From Adiantum capillus-veneris (taxonomy: Eukaryota > Streptophyta > Polypodiopsida > Polypodiales > Pteridaceae): a stretch of 64,000 nt of DNA. The notes under the pieces are model-generated. The model made no database searches, was not told the DNA's origin, and worked only from the letters and a program-made list of their open reading frames with translations. The position numbers and the translations under genes are program-made. Shown here one piece after another: positions 19,550 through 31,538 of the stretch. The DNA lies in NCBI GenBank assembly GCA_014529385.2, contig CM043947.1, forward strand, positions 126,974,891 through 127,038,890, in the 5' to 3' direction. Positions within the stretch are counted from its first letter, which is position 1, and every line of letters begins with the position of its first letter.

Positions 19550-21932
19550 GTGCCATGTGTGAGGGCTTGCCTGATACTTGGAGCCTATCTACTATTGTAC
19601 CTATCTTCAAGTCGGGAGACCCTATGGAGCCTGGGAATTATCGCACTATCATGATTGGACACACATTGGCACGGTTGTACGCGTCTATTCTTGAGCAGCA
19701 GCTGAGTAGATGGGCAGAGAGGGAGGGGATACTCGCAGCAAGGCAGGCAGGTTTCAGGAGGGGTTTTTCTACGCTTGACCATATCTTGACACTCAGAGCC
19801 ATCATTGAGGAGGGCAGATCGCGTGGGAGACGGATCTATTGTAGCTTTGTGGATTTCCGCAAAGCATTTGACACAGTGCCCAGAGCTAGATTGATGCGCA
19901 GATTACAGCAGATGGGAGTACCCACAGAGCTCATTTGGGGGGTCATGGCATTATACAGGTCAGTAGTAGGGCATGTACGCACCCCAGAGGGTCTATCCAC
20001 ACCGGTTTACTCCACTATTGGGGTGAAGCAGGGCTGCCCACTCTCTCCTACTCTATTTGGTATGTATGTGGATGAGGTTTCTGACTACATTGAGAGAGAT
20101 GGTGATAGAGGTGCACAGCTGGCAGGGACATGGATTCCACTATTGTTATATGCTGATGATATTGTGTTGATCTCTGACTCTCCGGAGGGGATGCAACGTC
20201 ACTTGGATGCTCTGCATCGGTTTGCCCAGGAAAGTGGTTTGTCCGTCAACCTTGGTAAAACCAAGGTCGTGGTATTTAATACCACCCCACAGTGGATCAG
20301 GAGGTCAGCGCCAACATTCACATACGGCCAGGAGAAGGTGGAGTATACAGATGCTTACACTTACCTTGGAGTGGTTTTTAGTGGGCCAACATTTTCATTG
20401 AGGAGGGCAGCAGAGACTAGATTGACCAGAGCCCATGCAGCATTGGGTAGATTGGAAAGGATGTGTTCACGGGTTCAGTTTCAGGAGCCTCGGACGAAGC
20501 TCTGGCTCTTTGACACTTTGGTGGCTTCTGCATTGCTTTATGGAGCTGAGATTTGGGGACCTTCACTGGATCATCACGGGAGGACAGGCCGCACTGATGG
20601 ATGGGGGAACATGGAGAAGCCTCTGGTCTCTATGATCTCGCGGCTCATTAGAGCCAAAGCCTCAGTACCACGTACTATTGTACGAGCAGAGCTAGGCGCC
20701 CCGCCACTAGTGGTTGAGGGGCTCACCAGATCTGTCTCCTTCATACACCGCATGTGGGAACTTCCTAGAGATAGATATGCACGCCTTGCACTTGAGTCCT
20801 CTCGACAGTTAGCCATGCAGGGAGATACAGCATGTTGGTATGGGGAGATGGCATCATGGTTTCAGGTGCATGGGTTCAGCATAGATAGATTGCCTCCCTT
20901 CCAGTACTCACTAGATGCGCCGTCTCTGACTCTTACACAATCCGAGATCACCAGGCTCATTCGCCAGGACTTGACTCAGCTAGACACGAAGAGGACATGG
21001 ATACAGCCGGCACAGGAGCTGGGCACGAAGATGGCTTTCTACAGAGAGCATCTCCTCCAGCTTACGGAGGATGGTTTTGTGACGAGGCCCAGATACATAG
21101 ACACCCACTTGTCTCATGGGATACGATGTGCTATTGGCCAGATACGCACATCGTCACACCAACTGCGGATTGAGACTGGGAGATACAGCGGAGTACCAGT
21201 AGAGGCCAAGACATGCCCCCTGTGTGACATCGAGCCTGAGACAGAGTTGCACTACACATGCCACTGCCCCGTCTACTACGAGATACGAGGCCACTTCCAT
21301 TGCTTGTTCAGAGAGGGCTTTGGAGTCTGGACCATTCTCTAGAGTCATGCGATACGAGGATCAGAGATGCCTGGGTTTGTTTTTGCTCGAGCTGCACAGA
21401 CACAGAGAGAGCCTCATGAGAGGAGAGGCCAGCCAGTCTCAGAGACAGATCACAGACTTCTTTAGAGCTCCCACTGGACACCTGGAGGAGTTACTACCGC
21501 AAGAGAGCTCGTCGCCTCACACCAGAGGCACACTGATTGACCGAGTGACTGAGTTGCGGAGATCCAGACGCCCACGACTGAGGAGGACTACACAGCATCG
21601 ACGGAGGCTGCATCAGAGGATTCGGATCACTTTGGCTCGACATGCACGACGCCCGGTCAGACTACTGACCATGGAGGAGATTGATGAGATCCGCCAGCGA
21701 CCGATGCTGGATCTCTTGTGATCTAGCTATCCCGGTTAGCTGTTTAGTTGCTTAGTTCACACCTAGCAGTTCAGGATTCCATAGTATTTCATTTTGTCAT
21801 TTTGTCATCTTGTTACTCTGACTTTGTATCAGATCCACCACTTTGTAACTTTCTAGTCTCATAGGTCACTTTGGCCTTTTGAAGACGTTAATATAACATT
21901 TCATTTATAACATTTCTCTCTCTCTCTCTCTC
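19550..21932 (+). mobile_element. LINE family 1, copy B (5'-truncated)
   Basis: A non-LTR retrotransposon that starts abruptly inside the RT N-terminus next to a CT tract. It encodes RT and a C-terminal region, then has a 3' UTR (21722-21913) ending in GACGTTAATATAACATTTCATTT and a (CT)n run. The same tail is on the fragment at 16066-16519. A 5'-truncated copy with a simple tail is the usual product of target-primed reverse transcription. Confidence 0.88.
19555..21721 (+). pseudogene. LINE family 1 reverse transcriptase (5'-truncated, one frameshift)
   Basis: The longest open frame in the window (19555-21342, 595 codons). RT blocks appear in order: STIVPIFKSGDPMEPGNYRT, QAGFRRGFSTLDHI, CSFVDFRKAFDTVPR, GVKQGCPLSPTLFGMYVDE, LLLYADDIVLISDSPEGMQ (catalytic YADD) and SGLSVNLGKTKVV. 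Near residues 555-575 a CPLCDIEPETELHYTCHCPVYY motif looks like the Cys/His finger found near LINE ORF2 C-termini. An indel near 21320-21345 shifts the frame. The tail (SRVMRYEDQRCLGLFLLEL to LTMEEIDEIRQRPMLDLL) continues in the next frame to 21721. The minus-strand copy at 24.6 kb joins these parts in one frame. The N-terminal endonuclease is missing. Confidence 0.9.
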
Positions 21933-22080
21933 ATTAAACTTCAATATCTTGCAACCAAGCACAACAATTTTGCAATGTATGTCGTAATCCACATTTATGG
22001 AGATGATTTTCTAGTCATGCTTGTGTAAAGAGGTAGACACTGGCTAGGAGAGTCTCCTAAGCTAAGACCCCTCTATTAGC
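21933..22080. other. Short unassigned spacer
   Basis: Between the LINE tail and the gag relic. No LTR end or ORF is recognised. Confidence 0.4.
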
Positions 22081-22791
22081 ACAATGAGTGAAGGGTGTAG
22101 AGAAATTTAATGGGGAAGGGTTCCATACATGGCAAACGAAGCTTAGGGGCTACTTGATGAAGAAGACATTATGGGGAGTGGTCAAAGCGCCACTAGATGA
22201 TCAAGAGGGAGTACATGCTAGGACATTTAGTGCACAAGCTATGGAAAAGGAGGAACAAGCACTCGAGATCATTATCACCGCACTTCATTGATGAATGTAC
22301 AAGTGCACATAAAGCATAGGTTGTTCTTGAAGAACACTTTGGGGCTAGAGCTAATAGAAGTGAGCCTTAAAAGACAACTTTACAAAACCACAATGTATGA
22401 AGGAGAGAACATAGATAGCCTTGTGAATAGACTCAAAAGCATCATAACCCAGCTTACTTACATAAAGTGTGATATACCAAAAGGTGACAAAATGACCGTG
22501 CTTTTGAGTGCACTTCCTCCCTCTTACGACCACTTAGTCACCATCCTTAAAGAGAAAGAACCGGCTCCATTGTTACAAGATGTCATTAGTTCACTTCAAG
22601 CAGAAGTGAAGAAGCAAAAGGGCTCATCGACATCATTAGGAGAAGCTTTTGTCGCATCCTCATCATCAAATTTAAAGAAGTGCTATGATTGTGAGAGAAT
22701 GGGACATGTAGCAAAGGATTGCTACACCAACAAATCTTGCAACAAATGTGGTAAGCAGGGGCATCCTCCTTCTCAATGTTACTCAAGTTGA
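22081..22791 (+). pseudogene. copia gag relic with two zinc knuckles
   Basis: The first frame (22088-22291) has the copia gag start (VEKFNGEGFHTWQTKLRGYL, EKEEQALEIIITAL). A shift near 22288 is followed by 22288-22791 with LKRQLYKTTMYEGENIDSL, LLSALPPSYDHLVTIL, then two CCHC knuckles, CYDCERMGHVAKDC and CNKCGKQGHPPSQC. A Gly/Asn/Ser-rich and acidic tail follows after a stop. It belongs to the UBN2-type gag family, which binds the element RNA. No protease, integrase or RT follows, so it is a gag-only derivative or a truncation. Confidence 0.82.
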
Positions 22792-22910
22792 GGCAACAAC
22801 AGTGGAGAAAGCAGCAGCGGCAACAACAACAATAGAAGTTACAAAGGCAAGAAACCTATAAGAGGATCATCTCATGTGGTGGAGGACAAAGGAGAAGACG
22901 AAGACAAAAG

Positions 22911-23350
22911 CGAGAACAACCTTGTCTACTATGACGACATACTCTGAAGATTGTAACCTCTCTACTTCAAGGGAAGGACTTTTCCTTTTGTCATCCTTTG
23001 TGGATCTGTATTGACATCCGGTGTGGGATACTGTGTGTCATCCTTAGTGGATAAAGAATCTTGAATGTACTGTCCTAGTCCAAACCTCAAGGGGAGGATT
23101 GTAAGGAATGCGCTTTGTCCTAGAGTCAGGCGAGAACGACCTTGTCTACTATGACGACATACTCTAAAGATTGTAACGTCTCTACTTCAAGGGAAGGACT
23201 TTTCCTTTTGTCATCCTTTGTGGATCTGTATTGACATCCTGTGTAGATACTATGTGTCATCCTTAGTGGATAAAGAATCTTGAATGTATTGTCCTAGTCC
23301 AAACCTCAAGGGGAGGATTGTAAGGTATGAGCTTTGTCCCAGAGTCATCA
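22911..23350. repeat. 220-bp tandem duplication containing a polypurine tract and LTR start
   Basis: CGAGAACAACCTTGTCTACT at 22911 repeats as CGAGAACGACCTTGTCTACT at 23131, and the match continues about 220 bp. Each unit ends in CCTCAAGGGGAGGAT followed by TGTAAGG, which looks like a polypurine tract plus LTR 5' end (23099 and 23319). The second TGTAAGG probably begins the true 3' LTR of the gag relic. No matching 5' LTR is seen upstream. Confidence 0.75.
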
Positions 23351-23619
23351 GAGTGGGAGTGAATAAGAGAAAAGGTGGAATTATCCCACATGTAATGATG
23401 GAAGGTTGTAGAGCTGCTTAAAGCTCCTTTCATGAATAAACAAATTCATTCCAAGTTTGCATTACATGTCTCTTGTACATGGTGAGTTTGTGATGGGTTC
23501 GCAAACTACTCAAGATTGTGTTTATGAGTCCAAGTTAATCTATCTTGGAACCTAATTTGCTTGAGTAACAATTCAGGCTACACACACTCACTTGTGTGCA
23601 CCATGTTTGTGTATCATCC
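23351..23619. repeat. Probable copia 3' LTR remainder
   Basis: Non-coding sequence downstream of the duplicated TGTAAGG start. The right boundary is not defined. It ends where the minus-strand LINE begins. Confidence 0.4.
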
Positions 23620-24236
23620 ACCCTAGCTGTTTCACCCCGATAGTGGAGTGAACCAAATAAAAAATCCTCTATGGAGTGCGTACATGCTCCACTACTCACC
23701 TGTAAAGAGCCATCCCCCAAATCAACTCTGTGGGTACCCCCATCTCCTGTAGTCTGCGTATCAATATAGCTTTGGGCAATGTATCAAAGGCTTTGGGGAA
23801 ATCCATAAAGCAACTATAGAGCGTCTCCCATTTGATCTCCTCTTCTGTGTAATGGCTCAGAGTGTCAGAATATGATCAAGAGTAGAGAAACCTCTCTCGA
23901 AACCCCGCTTGTTCTACTGCCCGTACACCCTCTCTCTCTGCCCATCTACTCAATTGCTGCTCAAGGATGGATGCGTACAACCGTGCCAATGTGTGTCCAA
24001 TCATAATAGTGCGGTAGTTCCGAGGCTCCATAGGGTCCCCTGACTTGAAGATAGGTACAATAGTAGACAAACTCCAAGTATCAGGTAGGCCCTCGCACAT
24101 GGCACGGTTGAACATCACTGCTAGAAGCTCTGCAAGCAGATCTCTGGCATGTATAAAATGCTTTGCTACCAGGCCATCATGATCATATGCTCTCTTGGTC
24201 CTCATCCTCTCAACGGCCTTCTTGGGTGAGGGCTAC
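23620..24236 (-). pseudogene. LINE family 1, copy C1 (internal RT fragment)
   Basis: Minus-strand translation from 24205 reads KRAYDHDGLVAKHFIHARDL, upstream of the point where copy B starts, then SLSTIVPIFKSGDPMEPRNY and LEQQLSRWAEREG. After a frameshift near 23876 it continues, decayed, through STLDHILTL to a HSTIGVKQ-like end near 23625. It therefore shows a little more of the endonuclease-RT linker than copy B. The 3' half is missing. Confidence 0.75.
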
Positions 24237-26310
24237 TATAATGGGTCAGCTGATACAAAGCTAATACAAAGATGGATATTGATCACTAGTGATACAAATG
24301 AGATACGAATCATTAGAGGTAGGCGGGTCAAGCTCAGATGAGATCCCTCATCGATCGCTGTCGAATCTCATCAATATTCTCCTTGGTCATCACTCTGACC
24401 GGTCATCTCGCATGTTGAGCAAGGGTGATCTGGATCCTCTGCTGCCACCTCCATTGATGATGTGAGACCCCCCGTGGTCATGGGCGCCTGGATCTGCCTA
24501 GCTCAATGGCTCAACCAATCAGCGTACCTCTAGTGTGGGTGAGATCTGAGATTTGCTGTAATGATCGCTCCTTTGGCTATTCCTTGGCTGGTGTAGAGAA
24601 GTCTGTGGTCTGTCTTTGAGATTGGCTCTCCCGTGATGTCCTCAGCAAGCTCTCTCTATGTCTGCGCATCTCTAGTAGAAACAATCCAAGACATCTCTGA
24701 TCCTCGTATCTCATGACTCTAGAAAATGATCCAAAACCCTCTTTGAACAGACAGTGGAAGCGGCCTCGTATCTTATAGTACACCGGGTAGTGACATGTGT
24801 AGTGCAACTCTGCCTCTGGCTCTAGGCGACATAAATGACATATCCTAGCCTCCGTTGGTACCCCTCGAAATCGGCCAGTCTCAATCTGAAGCTGATGTGA
24901 GGATGTGCATATCTGCCCAACAGTACACCGTATCCCAGTATGCAGGCCATCCAAGGAGTACTGGAACGGAGGCAATCTGTACCATGATGTACTCTGCTCA
25001 TATCAACATGTTGTGTCACCTTGCAGTGCTAGCTATTGGGATGACTCCAAGGCTAGCTGAGCGATCTGTCTTTGGGGAGGTCCCATACACTGTGCATAAA
25101 GGATACTGATCTAGTCAATGCCTCGACCACGAGGGGTGGGGTTGCTAGCTTTGCTCGGATAATCTCATGTGGCACTGAGGCCTTAGCCTGAATCATCCGA
25201 GAAATCATAGAGACCAGAGGCCTCTCCATATATCTCCATCCATCCGTGCTGCCAGATCTGCCATGGTGGTCTACTGAGGGTCCCCATATCTGAACTCCGT
25301 AAAGCATAGTTGAAGCCACTAGAGTATCAAAAAGCCAGAGCTTTGTTCGCGGCTCTTGAACCTGAATCTGCGAACACATCCTCTCCAATCCTCCCAAGGC
25401 TGCATAGGCTCTCGTCAGTCTAGTCTTTGCTGTTCTCCTCAATGAAAACACCGGTCCACTGAAGACTACCCCAAAATAGTGTATGCATCTGCGTACTCCA
25501 CTATCTCCTGGCCATACGTAAATGTGGGTGCTGACCTCCTGACCCACTGTCATGTGGTGTTGGAACTGTGGTGTTGGAACATCATAACCTGGTTTTCCCA
25601 AGGGTTATAGACAATCCACTATCATGATCAAATGTGTGCAAAGCATTCAAATGACGCTGCATCCCCTCCGGAGTGTCAGAAATCAATACAATATTATCAA
25701 CGCATAACGACATCGGAATCCATGTCCTTGCTAGCTGAGCACCTCTGTCTCCCTCTCGCTCTACATAGTCTGAAAACACATCCACATACATCCCAAAAAG
25801 AGTCAGAGATAGGGGGCATCCCTGTTTCACCCCAATAGTGGAGTGGACTATGTCAGACATACCCTCAGTAGTGCGTACCCGCCCTACCACTGTCCTGTAT
25901 AAAGCCAAGATCCCCTTAATCATCTTTGTGGGCACACCAATGTCCTGTAGTGTGCGTCTAAGTCTGGCTCTTGGCATTGTGTCAAAAGCTTAAATCCACA
26001 AAGCTACAGTTGATCCTCCTGCCATGGTGTCTACCCTCCTCAACATAGCACTGAGTGTCAGAATCTGGTCAAGAGTGGAAAACCTCTCCTGACTCCTGCC
26101 TGCCCTGATGCTCATATGCCCTACTCTCTGCCCATTTACTCAGCTCCTTCTCAAGAATAGATGCATATAGCCTAGCCAATGTGTGACCAACCATGATGGT
26201 GCGATAATTTCCGGGAATCATGGGATCTCCCGACTTGAAAATAGGCACAATCGTGGACATACTCCAAGTCTCAGGAAAATGGGTAGCCACCAACACGGGT
26301 AGAATATGGT
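24237..26310 (-). pseudogene. LINE family 1, copy C2
   Basis: It lies head-to-tail behind C1 in the same orientation. From 26296: SMSTIVPIFKSGDPMIPGNY. From 25977: ARLRRTLQDIGVPTKM, GVKQGCPLSLTLFGMYVDVFS and CVDNIVLISDTPEGM, where the YADD catalytic box reads CVDN. From 25601: FSLRRTAKTRLTRAYAAL and LWLFDTLVAS. From 24975: IETGRFRGVPTEARICHLC, HYPVYYKIRGRFHCLFKEGFG and SRVMRYEDQRCLGLFLLEM in one frame. The 3' UTR/tail region runs to about 24240. At least three frameshifts and the lost catalytic Asp make it dead. Confidence 0.85.
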
Positions 26311-26783
26311 ATGCTCAAGTGATAGAGAATGCCCAAGTGGGTGCCCCTTGCCCCAAATCAGCCCAAGACTCATAAATATGGGATAATTGGAAATTGAAGA
26401 GACGCTGTCTCAGCGATGTTGCAAACTGGGCAAGTTTTTGTCCTGATCGGGGACAAACCAGGTACAAACACAATGTGCCAGCAGTACAGACTCCAGAGCC
26501 AGGCAAGAAGTGACCCGATGGAGAGAAACTACTCTGCAGAGGCCAGGCATGGCCAGAAAACAGCCCACACTTCTAAGGCCCCATTTAGACTGCACAGGGT
26601 GCTATTGGGCAACTCGAGCAACTTCCTGCCCCTCGGAATCTTACAGCTCACGGAGCCCAGGAATTGACACGCAGACTTGTAGCTGTAGCTTCACCTTGCT
26701 GAGGCATGTCAGAGATCGAACGCGAGCCCACTTTTCCTGCTGCCCACTTTTTTTGCAGTCTGAACGCTGCCTAAAACCTGCCC
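26311..26783. other. No gene recognised
   Basis: About 470 bp between two LINE fragments of the same family and orientation. No domain, terminal repeat or tail could be defined. It may be an insertion separating parts of one LINE. Confidence 0.4.
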
Positions 26784-27380
26784 CTAGGAGATATTGAGCC
26801 ACTTGCAGCTCCGCAGACAGGTCTTCCAAAGAGGTGAGTAACTCTGTAATGCATCCAACTGTCTCTCTAGCCCCTTTGGCGAGTTAGCAGTGAGAACAAT
26901 ATCATCTGCATAAAGAAATGATGGTATCCAATGCTTGATTACTGTGCACCTCAATAGCTCTCTATCGATATCGGATACAGTAAAATACGTTGCCAACGTA
27001 CATACCAAAAAGTGTAGGTGTAGGAGAGAGCGGACATCCCTGCTTCACTACAACAATGGAACGAACTATCTCTAATAGGCCCTCTAACATACACATTCTA
27101 CCTCTCAAAGTCTCATTTAATGCCAAGATATCCCATGTAATCTCACTGGGAGCACCCAAATCATCCATTCTATGCATCAATCTCATTCTAGGTACAATAT
27201 CAAAAACTTTGAGGAAATGCACAAAGCAACATTGTGCTCGACTTTCCGCTTGAAGTGTAAATATATGATCGAGTGTAGAGAATCGTCTCCTGAATCCAGC
27301 ATGTCCCCGTACTCTCTTTGCCCAATGACTGAGCTCATGCACTAAAGCATAAAGCTTGGCCAATGTGTGCTCAATTCAGA
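26784..27380 (-). pseudogene. LINE family 1-related RT fragment, copy D
   Basis: The minus strand holds GHAGFRRRFSTLDHIFTLQA, CFVHFLKVFDIVPRMRLMHR, VVKQGCPLSP..TLFGMYVGNV (26962-27363) and, in the next frame, WIPSFLYADDIVLTANSPKGLERQLDAL (26784-27008). It is more diverged from copy B than C1 or C2 are. The catalytic YADD is retained but frames are broken. Confidence 0.8.
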
Positions 27381-28535
27381 AAGAGATTAAGCTCTTGTAG
27401 GAATAATCCCTCCGTAAAGTTTTTTTGCACTTTTGTAAATGGTTTCTTGTAGTTTGTTTATATTGCTAGATTGTCTCATCTGCTTTGCAAGGCTGTTACT
27501 CTTTTAGTTTAAGTGGGATATGCCCTATGGCCATGTGAGGTGTTAAGTCATATGCCTTATAACACTTTGGAAAATTGTCTACAGTCAAATTCATTAAAAT
27601 AATCTCTGCATTTTGTCTGAAACTTCCCTAAGAAAACAAGTTCTGATATCTCTTATTTCCTAAATTCCCCTCCAGGAGATTGCAAATTTTTATGAAGCTT
27701 GAGAAGAGTGCCGATCCATGCTCAGAAATTTTGCTTGACATGTATCTGCATGCTTTTATGTATCCTTCATCAATCTGAAACTAAATCTTTAGAACACATT
27801 CATAGCCTTCAAGATTGCATGGCACACATGCATGCTTTCTTTATTCTACAAGTAGCAAACCACTAGTAAAATAGACTAATTGTCTCCTTGCATAGTTTTA
27901 CATGCTCTATCCATGTGAGCTTGCTCATGTGAAAGGTTTTTGCTTGCACGTGTATCTGACTTAAGAGTAGTGTTTAGAATTTAAAAGAAGAACATCCTAT
28001 GGATACAGTACCGGTTTATCTTGCTCATGTTATCATGTTTTGAGTCACAGACATGCTGTATGTTCTTAATGTGCTCTATTGGGTCCACGAAGGCAACTAT
28101 TTGCACCGATGTTTCTTTTTGAAATCCCACAGTTTTTGTATGGTTGTTGATTTTCTTTCTTGACAAGGAAATAGCTTCACTCAGGATAATCGATTCACTA
28201 CAGAGAAGACTTCTGTATTTATATCAATTCTCAAAGATATCCACACTCAGGCGGTTGGTAAACTACTAGCTAAACACCTTCACACGAGATTTGTTGTCTT
28301 TTGTTTCATTTTGCCTAATGCTAGATGATGAAGAGAGAAAGAGCACAAAGAAGGCAAAAAGGTTTGCGAGTGCTCTAATGATTCTTTGTATGGGATGAGA
28401 TTCCAGAAATCAACAAAATACCAAAGCACTACCTGACACATGAATGAATAGTGGATAATGAAGAGGAGAGCGCAAAGAGCTAGGGAACCGTGTGAATGGG
28501 ACATGCATAAGTAGCCTTCAACACATTTTCCTAAA
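27381..28535. other. No gene recognised
   Basis: AT-rich, low-repeat sequence, possibly intergenic or intronic host DNA. No ORF with recognisable domains. Confidence 0.45.
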
Positions 28536-28843
28536 AATTCACCGCAAATTGCGGAATGTCCGTACAGTTTCCATGTCATCATATTTTGATGTACAAAGTC
28601 TTGTGAGTGTGTTCTTCTTTATTTTTAATGCCTTCATGTCACTTGGGCCCCATCGGACGGGGTCCCGTAAGTTGGTGGGAACTCTTCTTTAAAAATAGGC
28701 CACTCGTCAAGACTTTGTAAGTCTGTAAAACTACTTCTTCTTCTTCTTCTTCTTCTGCTTCTTCTTAGGGTTTTGGCCCCTTTGCTGGGATTTGAAGGTT
28801 GGCTCCGTTCTTCACTGGCTTGACACGTCAACAATTTGTGACA
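28536..28843 (-). repeat. Gypsy LTR fragment (3' LTR, truncated)
   Basis: It shares GTCACTTGGGCCCCATCGGACGGGGTCCC and neighbouring words with 31043-31140 (opposite orientation) and 59520-59580. It ends TTTGTGACA at 28843, followed by a pyrimidine tract that is a minus-strand polypurine tract. It contains a (TTC)n run near 28735-28765. Confidence 0.75.
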
Positions 28844-29390
28844 TCCCTCCTTTTTGAAAGAAAGTAATCGTCAGCGATTACAACATATCTGCAAAACACC
28901 TCAAGTTAGCTCAAAAAATTCCGAGGGTCATTCCGAAGGACAATCAGTTTGCTCTTTTTTTTGTTGAGGAGTTGGCTTCTCCTTTCGGCTCTTTTGTTAA
29001 GGAGTTGGCTTCTCCTTTCGTCCCATTCGGAACTCTTGATATTGACGCGTAGTAAAATTAGCCATCACACCCAGACCGCACTGATCTTCCACGGGTGTCT
29101 TGATTCACTAAAATTACATACCCATGCAATCTCATCCAATTAGGAATATTTAGTAGTTGGCACAGCACAATGCAACACAAATGCTCACATATGCATGCAA
29201 CAAGACATAGAAACATAAAGTCGCCGATGAACGCTCCTCTCGCATAACCTAACAAGGTTCGGGCCGGGAGATATTCAACGACTCCCGCATCACTCCTCCC
29301 GCATAACCTAAAAAGGTTTGGGCCGGGAGATATAGAGGTGTCTTACAACCAAACGCCCCCTAGACCGCAACCAAGCAAGGCTTTGAGGAG
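28844..29390 (-). mobile_element. Gypsy polypurine tract and 3' untranslated region
   Basis: After the LTR end comes a polypurine tract (minus CTTTCAAAAAGGAGGGA). Next is a palindrome (GTAATCG-TCAG-CGATTAC, 28864-28881), then about 500 bp alignable to 59683-60215 and 55329-55800. Within it, two ~40-bp modules of the type CTCC(C/T)(C/T)CGCA(AA)TAACC..AGGT(T/C)(C/T)GGGCC occur at about 29237 and 29293. No pol is attached here. Confidence 0.7.
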
Positions 29391-29814
29391 TAGGACTCTA
29401 TACCTACGTATACACATTGGGTACACGGTCACTCCAAAGCTTTATAGCTTGCCAGAATGTGGACAAAACACATACATGAAGCATATTGAAAGCACATTGC
29501 CATCCACAGCCACACTACGACTCTGGTGCCACAAGAAATTGAAACAAAACTCAATTATGTCTTTAAATATTAGGCAATTTTCTTACTATTAATAAGCTGC
29601 ATGATTCAACAAGACCATTTCTTTATGAAAGCTTGTTTTTATTGTGCATTGACGTGTGTTTGTCAGTATGAGGAGCTGATCGTTATGAACATAGGCTCCC
29701 TCGTAAATTATCTTTTTCATATATATTTATGCAAAGCAAGGCTTCAATCTCGGGCATATTGCATAGAAGTTTCTGTCGAATGCAGCATTCCGGCTTCGTA
29801 AATGAAAGCAGTCG
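29391..29814. other. No gene recognised
   Basis: Unique sequence between the gypsy 3' region and the L1-like LINE. Confidence 0.4.
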
Positions 29815-31036
29815 ATCATGCCGAGCAGAATTGCCTTACATGCCACACAGGCCGAGGAGCAGTTGTAGCAGGCTCGCCAGGAGCTCGTCAGCACAGAGGA
29901 GAGGCGCCATGAGTTTGCTTTCCATAGACAGACATCTCAGTGGACCTAGGTGGGTGACAGAGTGACAGGCGCCTTCTTTGAGGCAGTGAGACCCTGGCAT
30001 ACGCATGTCAAGGTCAGTCAGTTGAGGAGGCCTGATGGGTCAGTCGCTTTAGAGCCAGAGGATATACGTGCAGCTGCTACTGACTTTTACCGAGATCTAT
30101 TGTCTGTAGAGCCCCAATCAGAGCGCTAAGAGGCATGCAGAGAGCAGGTGTGGGCACAGATGCCTTGTCTTGTGATTGAGGAGATGCGCCAGAGGCTTGA
30201 GCTACCTCTTCATCTAGAGGAGCTACACGAGGCTCTCATAGCACTCCCCCATGGTAGCTGTCCAGGTGAGGATGGTTTGACTCCCAGATTTTTCCTGAAG
30301 TATTGGGACTTGCTTGGCTCAAATCTTTGCAGCGCTTTTCAGTACATCTTGCACACAGGAGAGATGCCTGACAGCATGAGTGAGGGCCTGATCTACCTCG
30401 TTCCCAAGGAGGGTGGCTCCTTGGACGAGATTCGACAATGGCGACCATCATTATCCTCAACTCATCCTACAAAATTCTTGCCAAGGCTCTGAGTTTGAGG
30501 ATTCAGCCACTTCTAGAGAGCATTATACATGGGACACATATATGTTTTGTCAAGGAGCGTAGTATCCTTGACAACATCTTTACCTTTTGGGAGGCTTCTA
30601 CCCTCGCGTGACTCCGTGGTGAGGATCTTGTGATACTTCTTGATTTTGAGAAGGCCTACGATTGAGTTGATTGGGACTTTTTGGAGGGCACTCTACGCAA
30701 GATGGGTTTCTCAGATGCTTGGATCAGAGTTGTGTCAGCTCTATACAGACAGACACAAAGTCAGGTACTTTTGTCAGGAGGTAGAGGTGATCGTTTCATG
30801 CTCACACGTTCGGTCAGATAGGGTTGCCCGCTTGCCCCCTTCCTCTTTCTGTTCTATGCTGAGGCGATGAGCAGGTTTTTGGTTTCACAGCAGGTTGGTT
30901 TACGAGGCTTAGCGCTCCCTATTCGGGGAGATGAGCTACTGGACGCTGAGTTTGCAGACGACTCAGCCCTCTACTTAGATGGCCAGGAGGCCAACCTTCA
31001 CAGGTGTGAGCAGGCTCTTGAGACCTTCTGTTGGGA
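29815..31036 (+). pseudogene. LINE family 2 (L1-like) RT fragment
   Basis: A different LINE lineage from family 1. In plus-strand order: GDRVTGAFFEAVRP and EPEDIRAAATDFYRDLLSVEP (linker), LPHGSCPGEDGLTPRFFLKY, EGLIYLVPKEGG, then after a frameshift near 30460 NSSYKILAKALSLRIQPLLE, DLVILLDFEKAYD-stop-VDWDFL, SVR-stop-GCPLAPFLFLFYAEAM, and DEVAEFADDSALYLDGQ-like sequence with the FADD catalytic box near 30950. The GEDGL, DFEKAYD and FADD words are typical of plant L1 elements. At least four in-frame stops and one frameshift are present. It is cut at about 31036 by a gypsy LTR. Confidence 0.85.
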
Positions 31037-31537
31037 AAAAAGAGTTTCCACCAACTTACGGGACCCCGTTCGATGGGGCCCAAGTGACATAAAGGCATTA
31101 AAAATAAAGAAGGAAGACTTTGCACATCAAAATATGATGACATGGCAACTGTACAGACATTCCGCAATTCGCGACGGATTTTTAGAAAAAATCCCAAAAT
31201 TTTAGAAAAGTGTTTTTTTGGCGTCAGCTTTTCATATTTGATGCTTTTAAGCTTTGGGCCTTTAAATATGAGCCTTGGGGGCCCTCTCTGGCACTCCTCA
31301 ATGTGCAGATTGCAGAGGAGGTGCTCCTCGACTGTTGTACTTTGCGAATCAGCAATAATAAAGAGATACCGAAAGGGGCGCCAGCGTTTGGGGCCAGTGC
31401 TCTCTTGAGGTGGAACTTCGCCACTCCCCGTCTCGTGTCGCTCTCTCTCTTGCTCTTTCATTTCGGTTGTTATTGAAGTGCTAAAAGTCTGTTCAGTCTG
31501 TTCTTTTCTATTGGCACGTGGTACCCGTCTTGTGACA
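31037..31537 (+). repeat. Gypsy LTR (plus orientation, 5'-truncated)
   Basis: The first ~100 bp are the reverse complement of 28560-28690 (ACTTACGGGACCCCGTTCG, CATCAAAATATGATGACATGG). It ends CCGTCTTGTGACA at 31537. A primer-binding site begins two bases later, so this is a 5' LTR. Confidence 0.75.
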
Positions 31538-31538
31538 G

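Noticed and set aside
26416-26829. Overlapping ORFs on both strands in the spacer between LINE copies
   Set aside because: No domain, no splice support, and frames on both strands are equally open. Treated as unassigned DNA.
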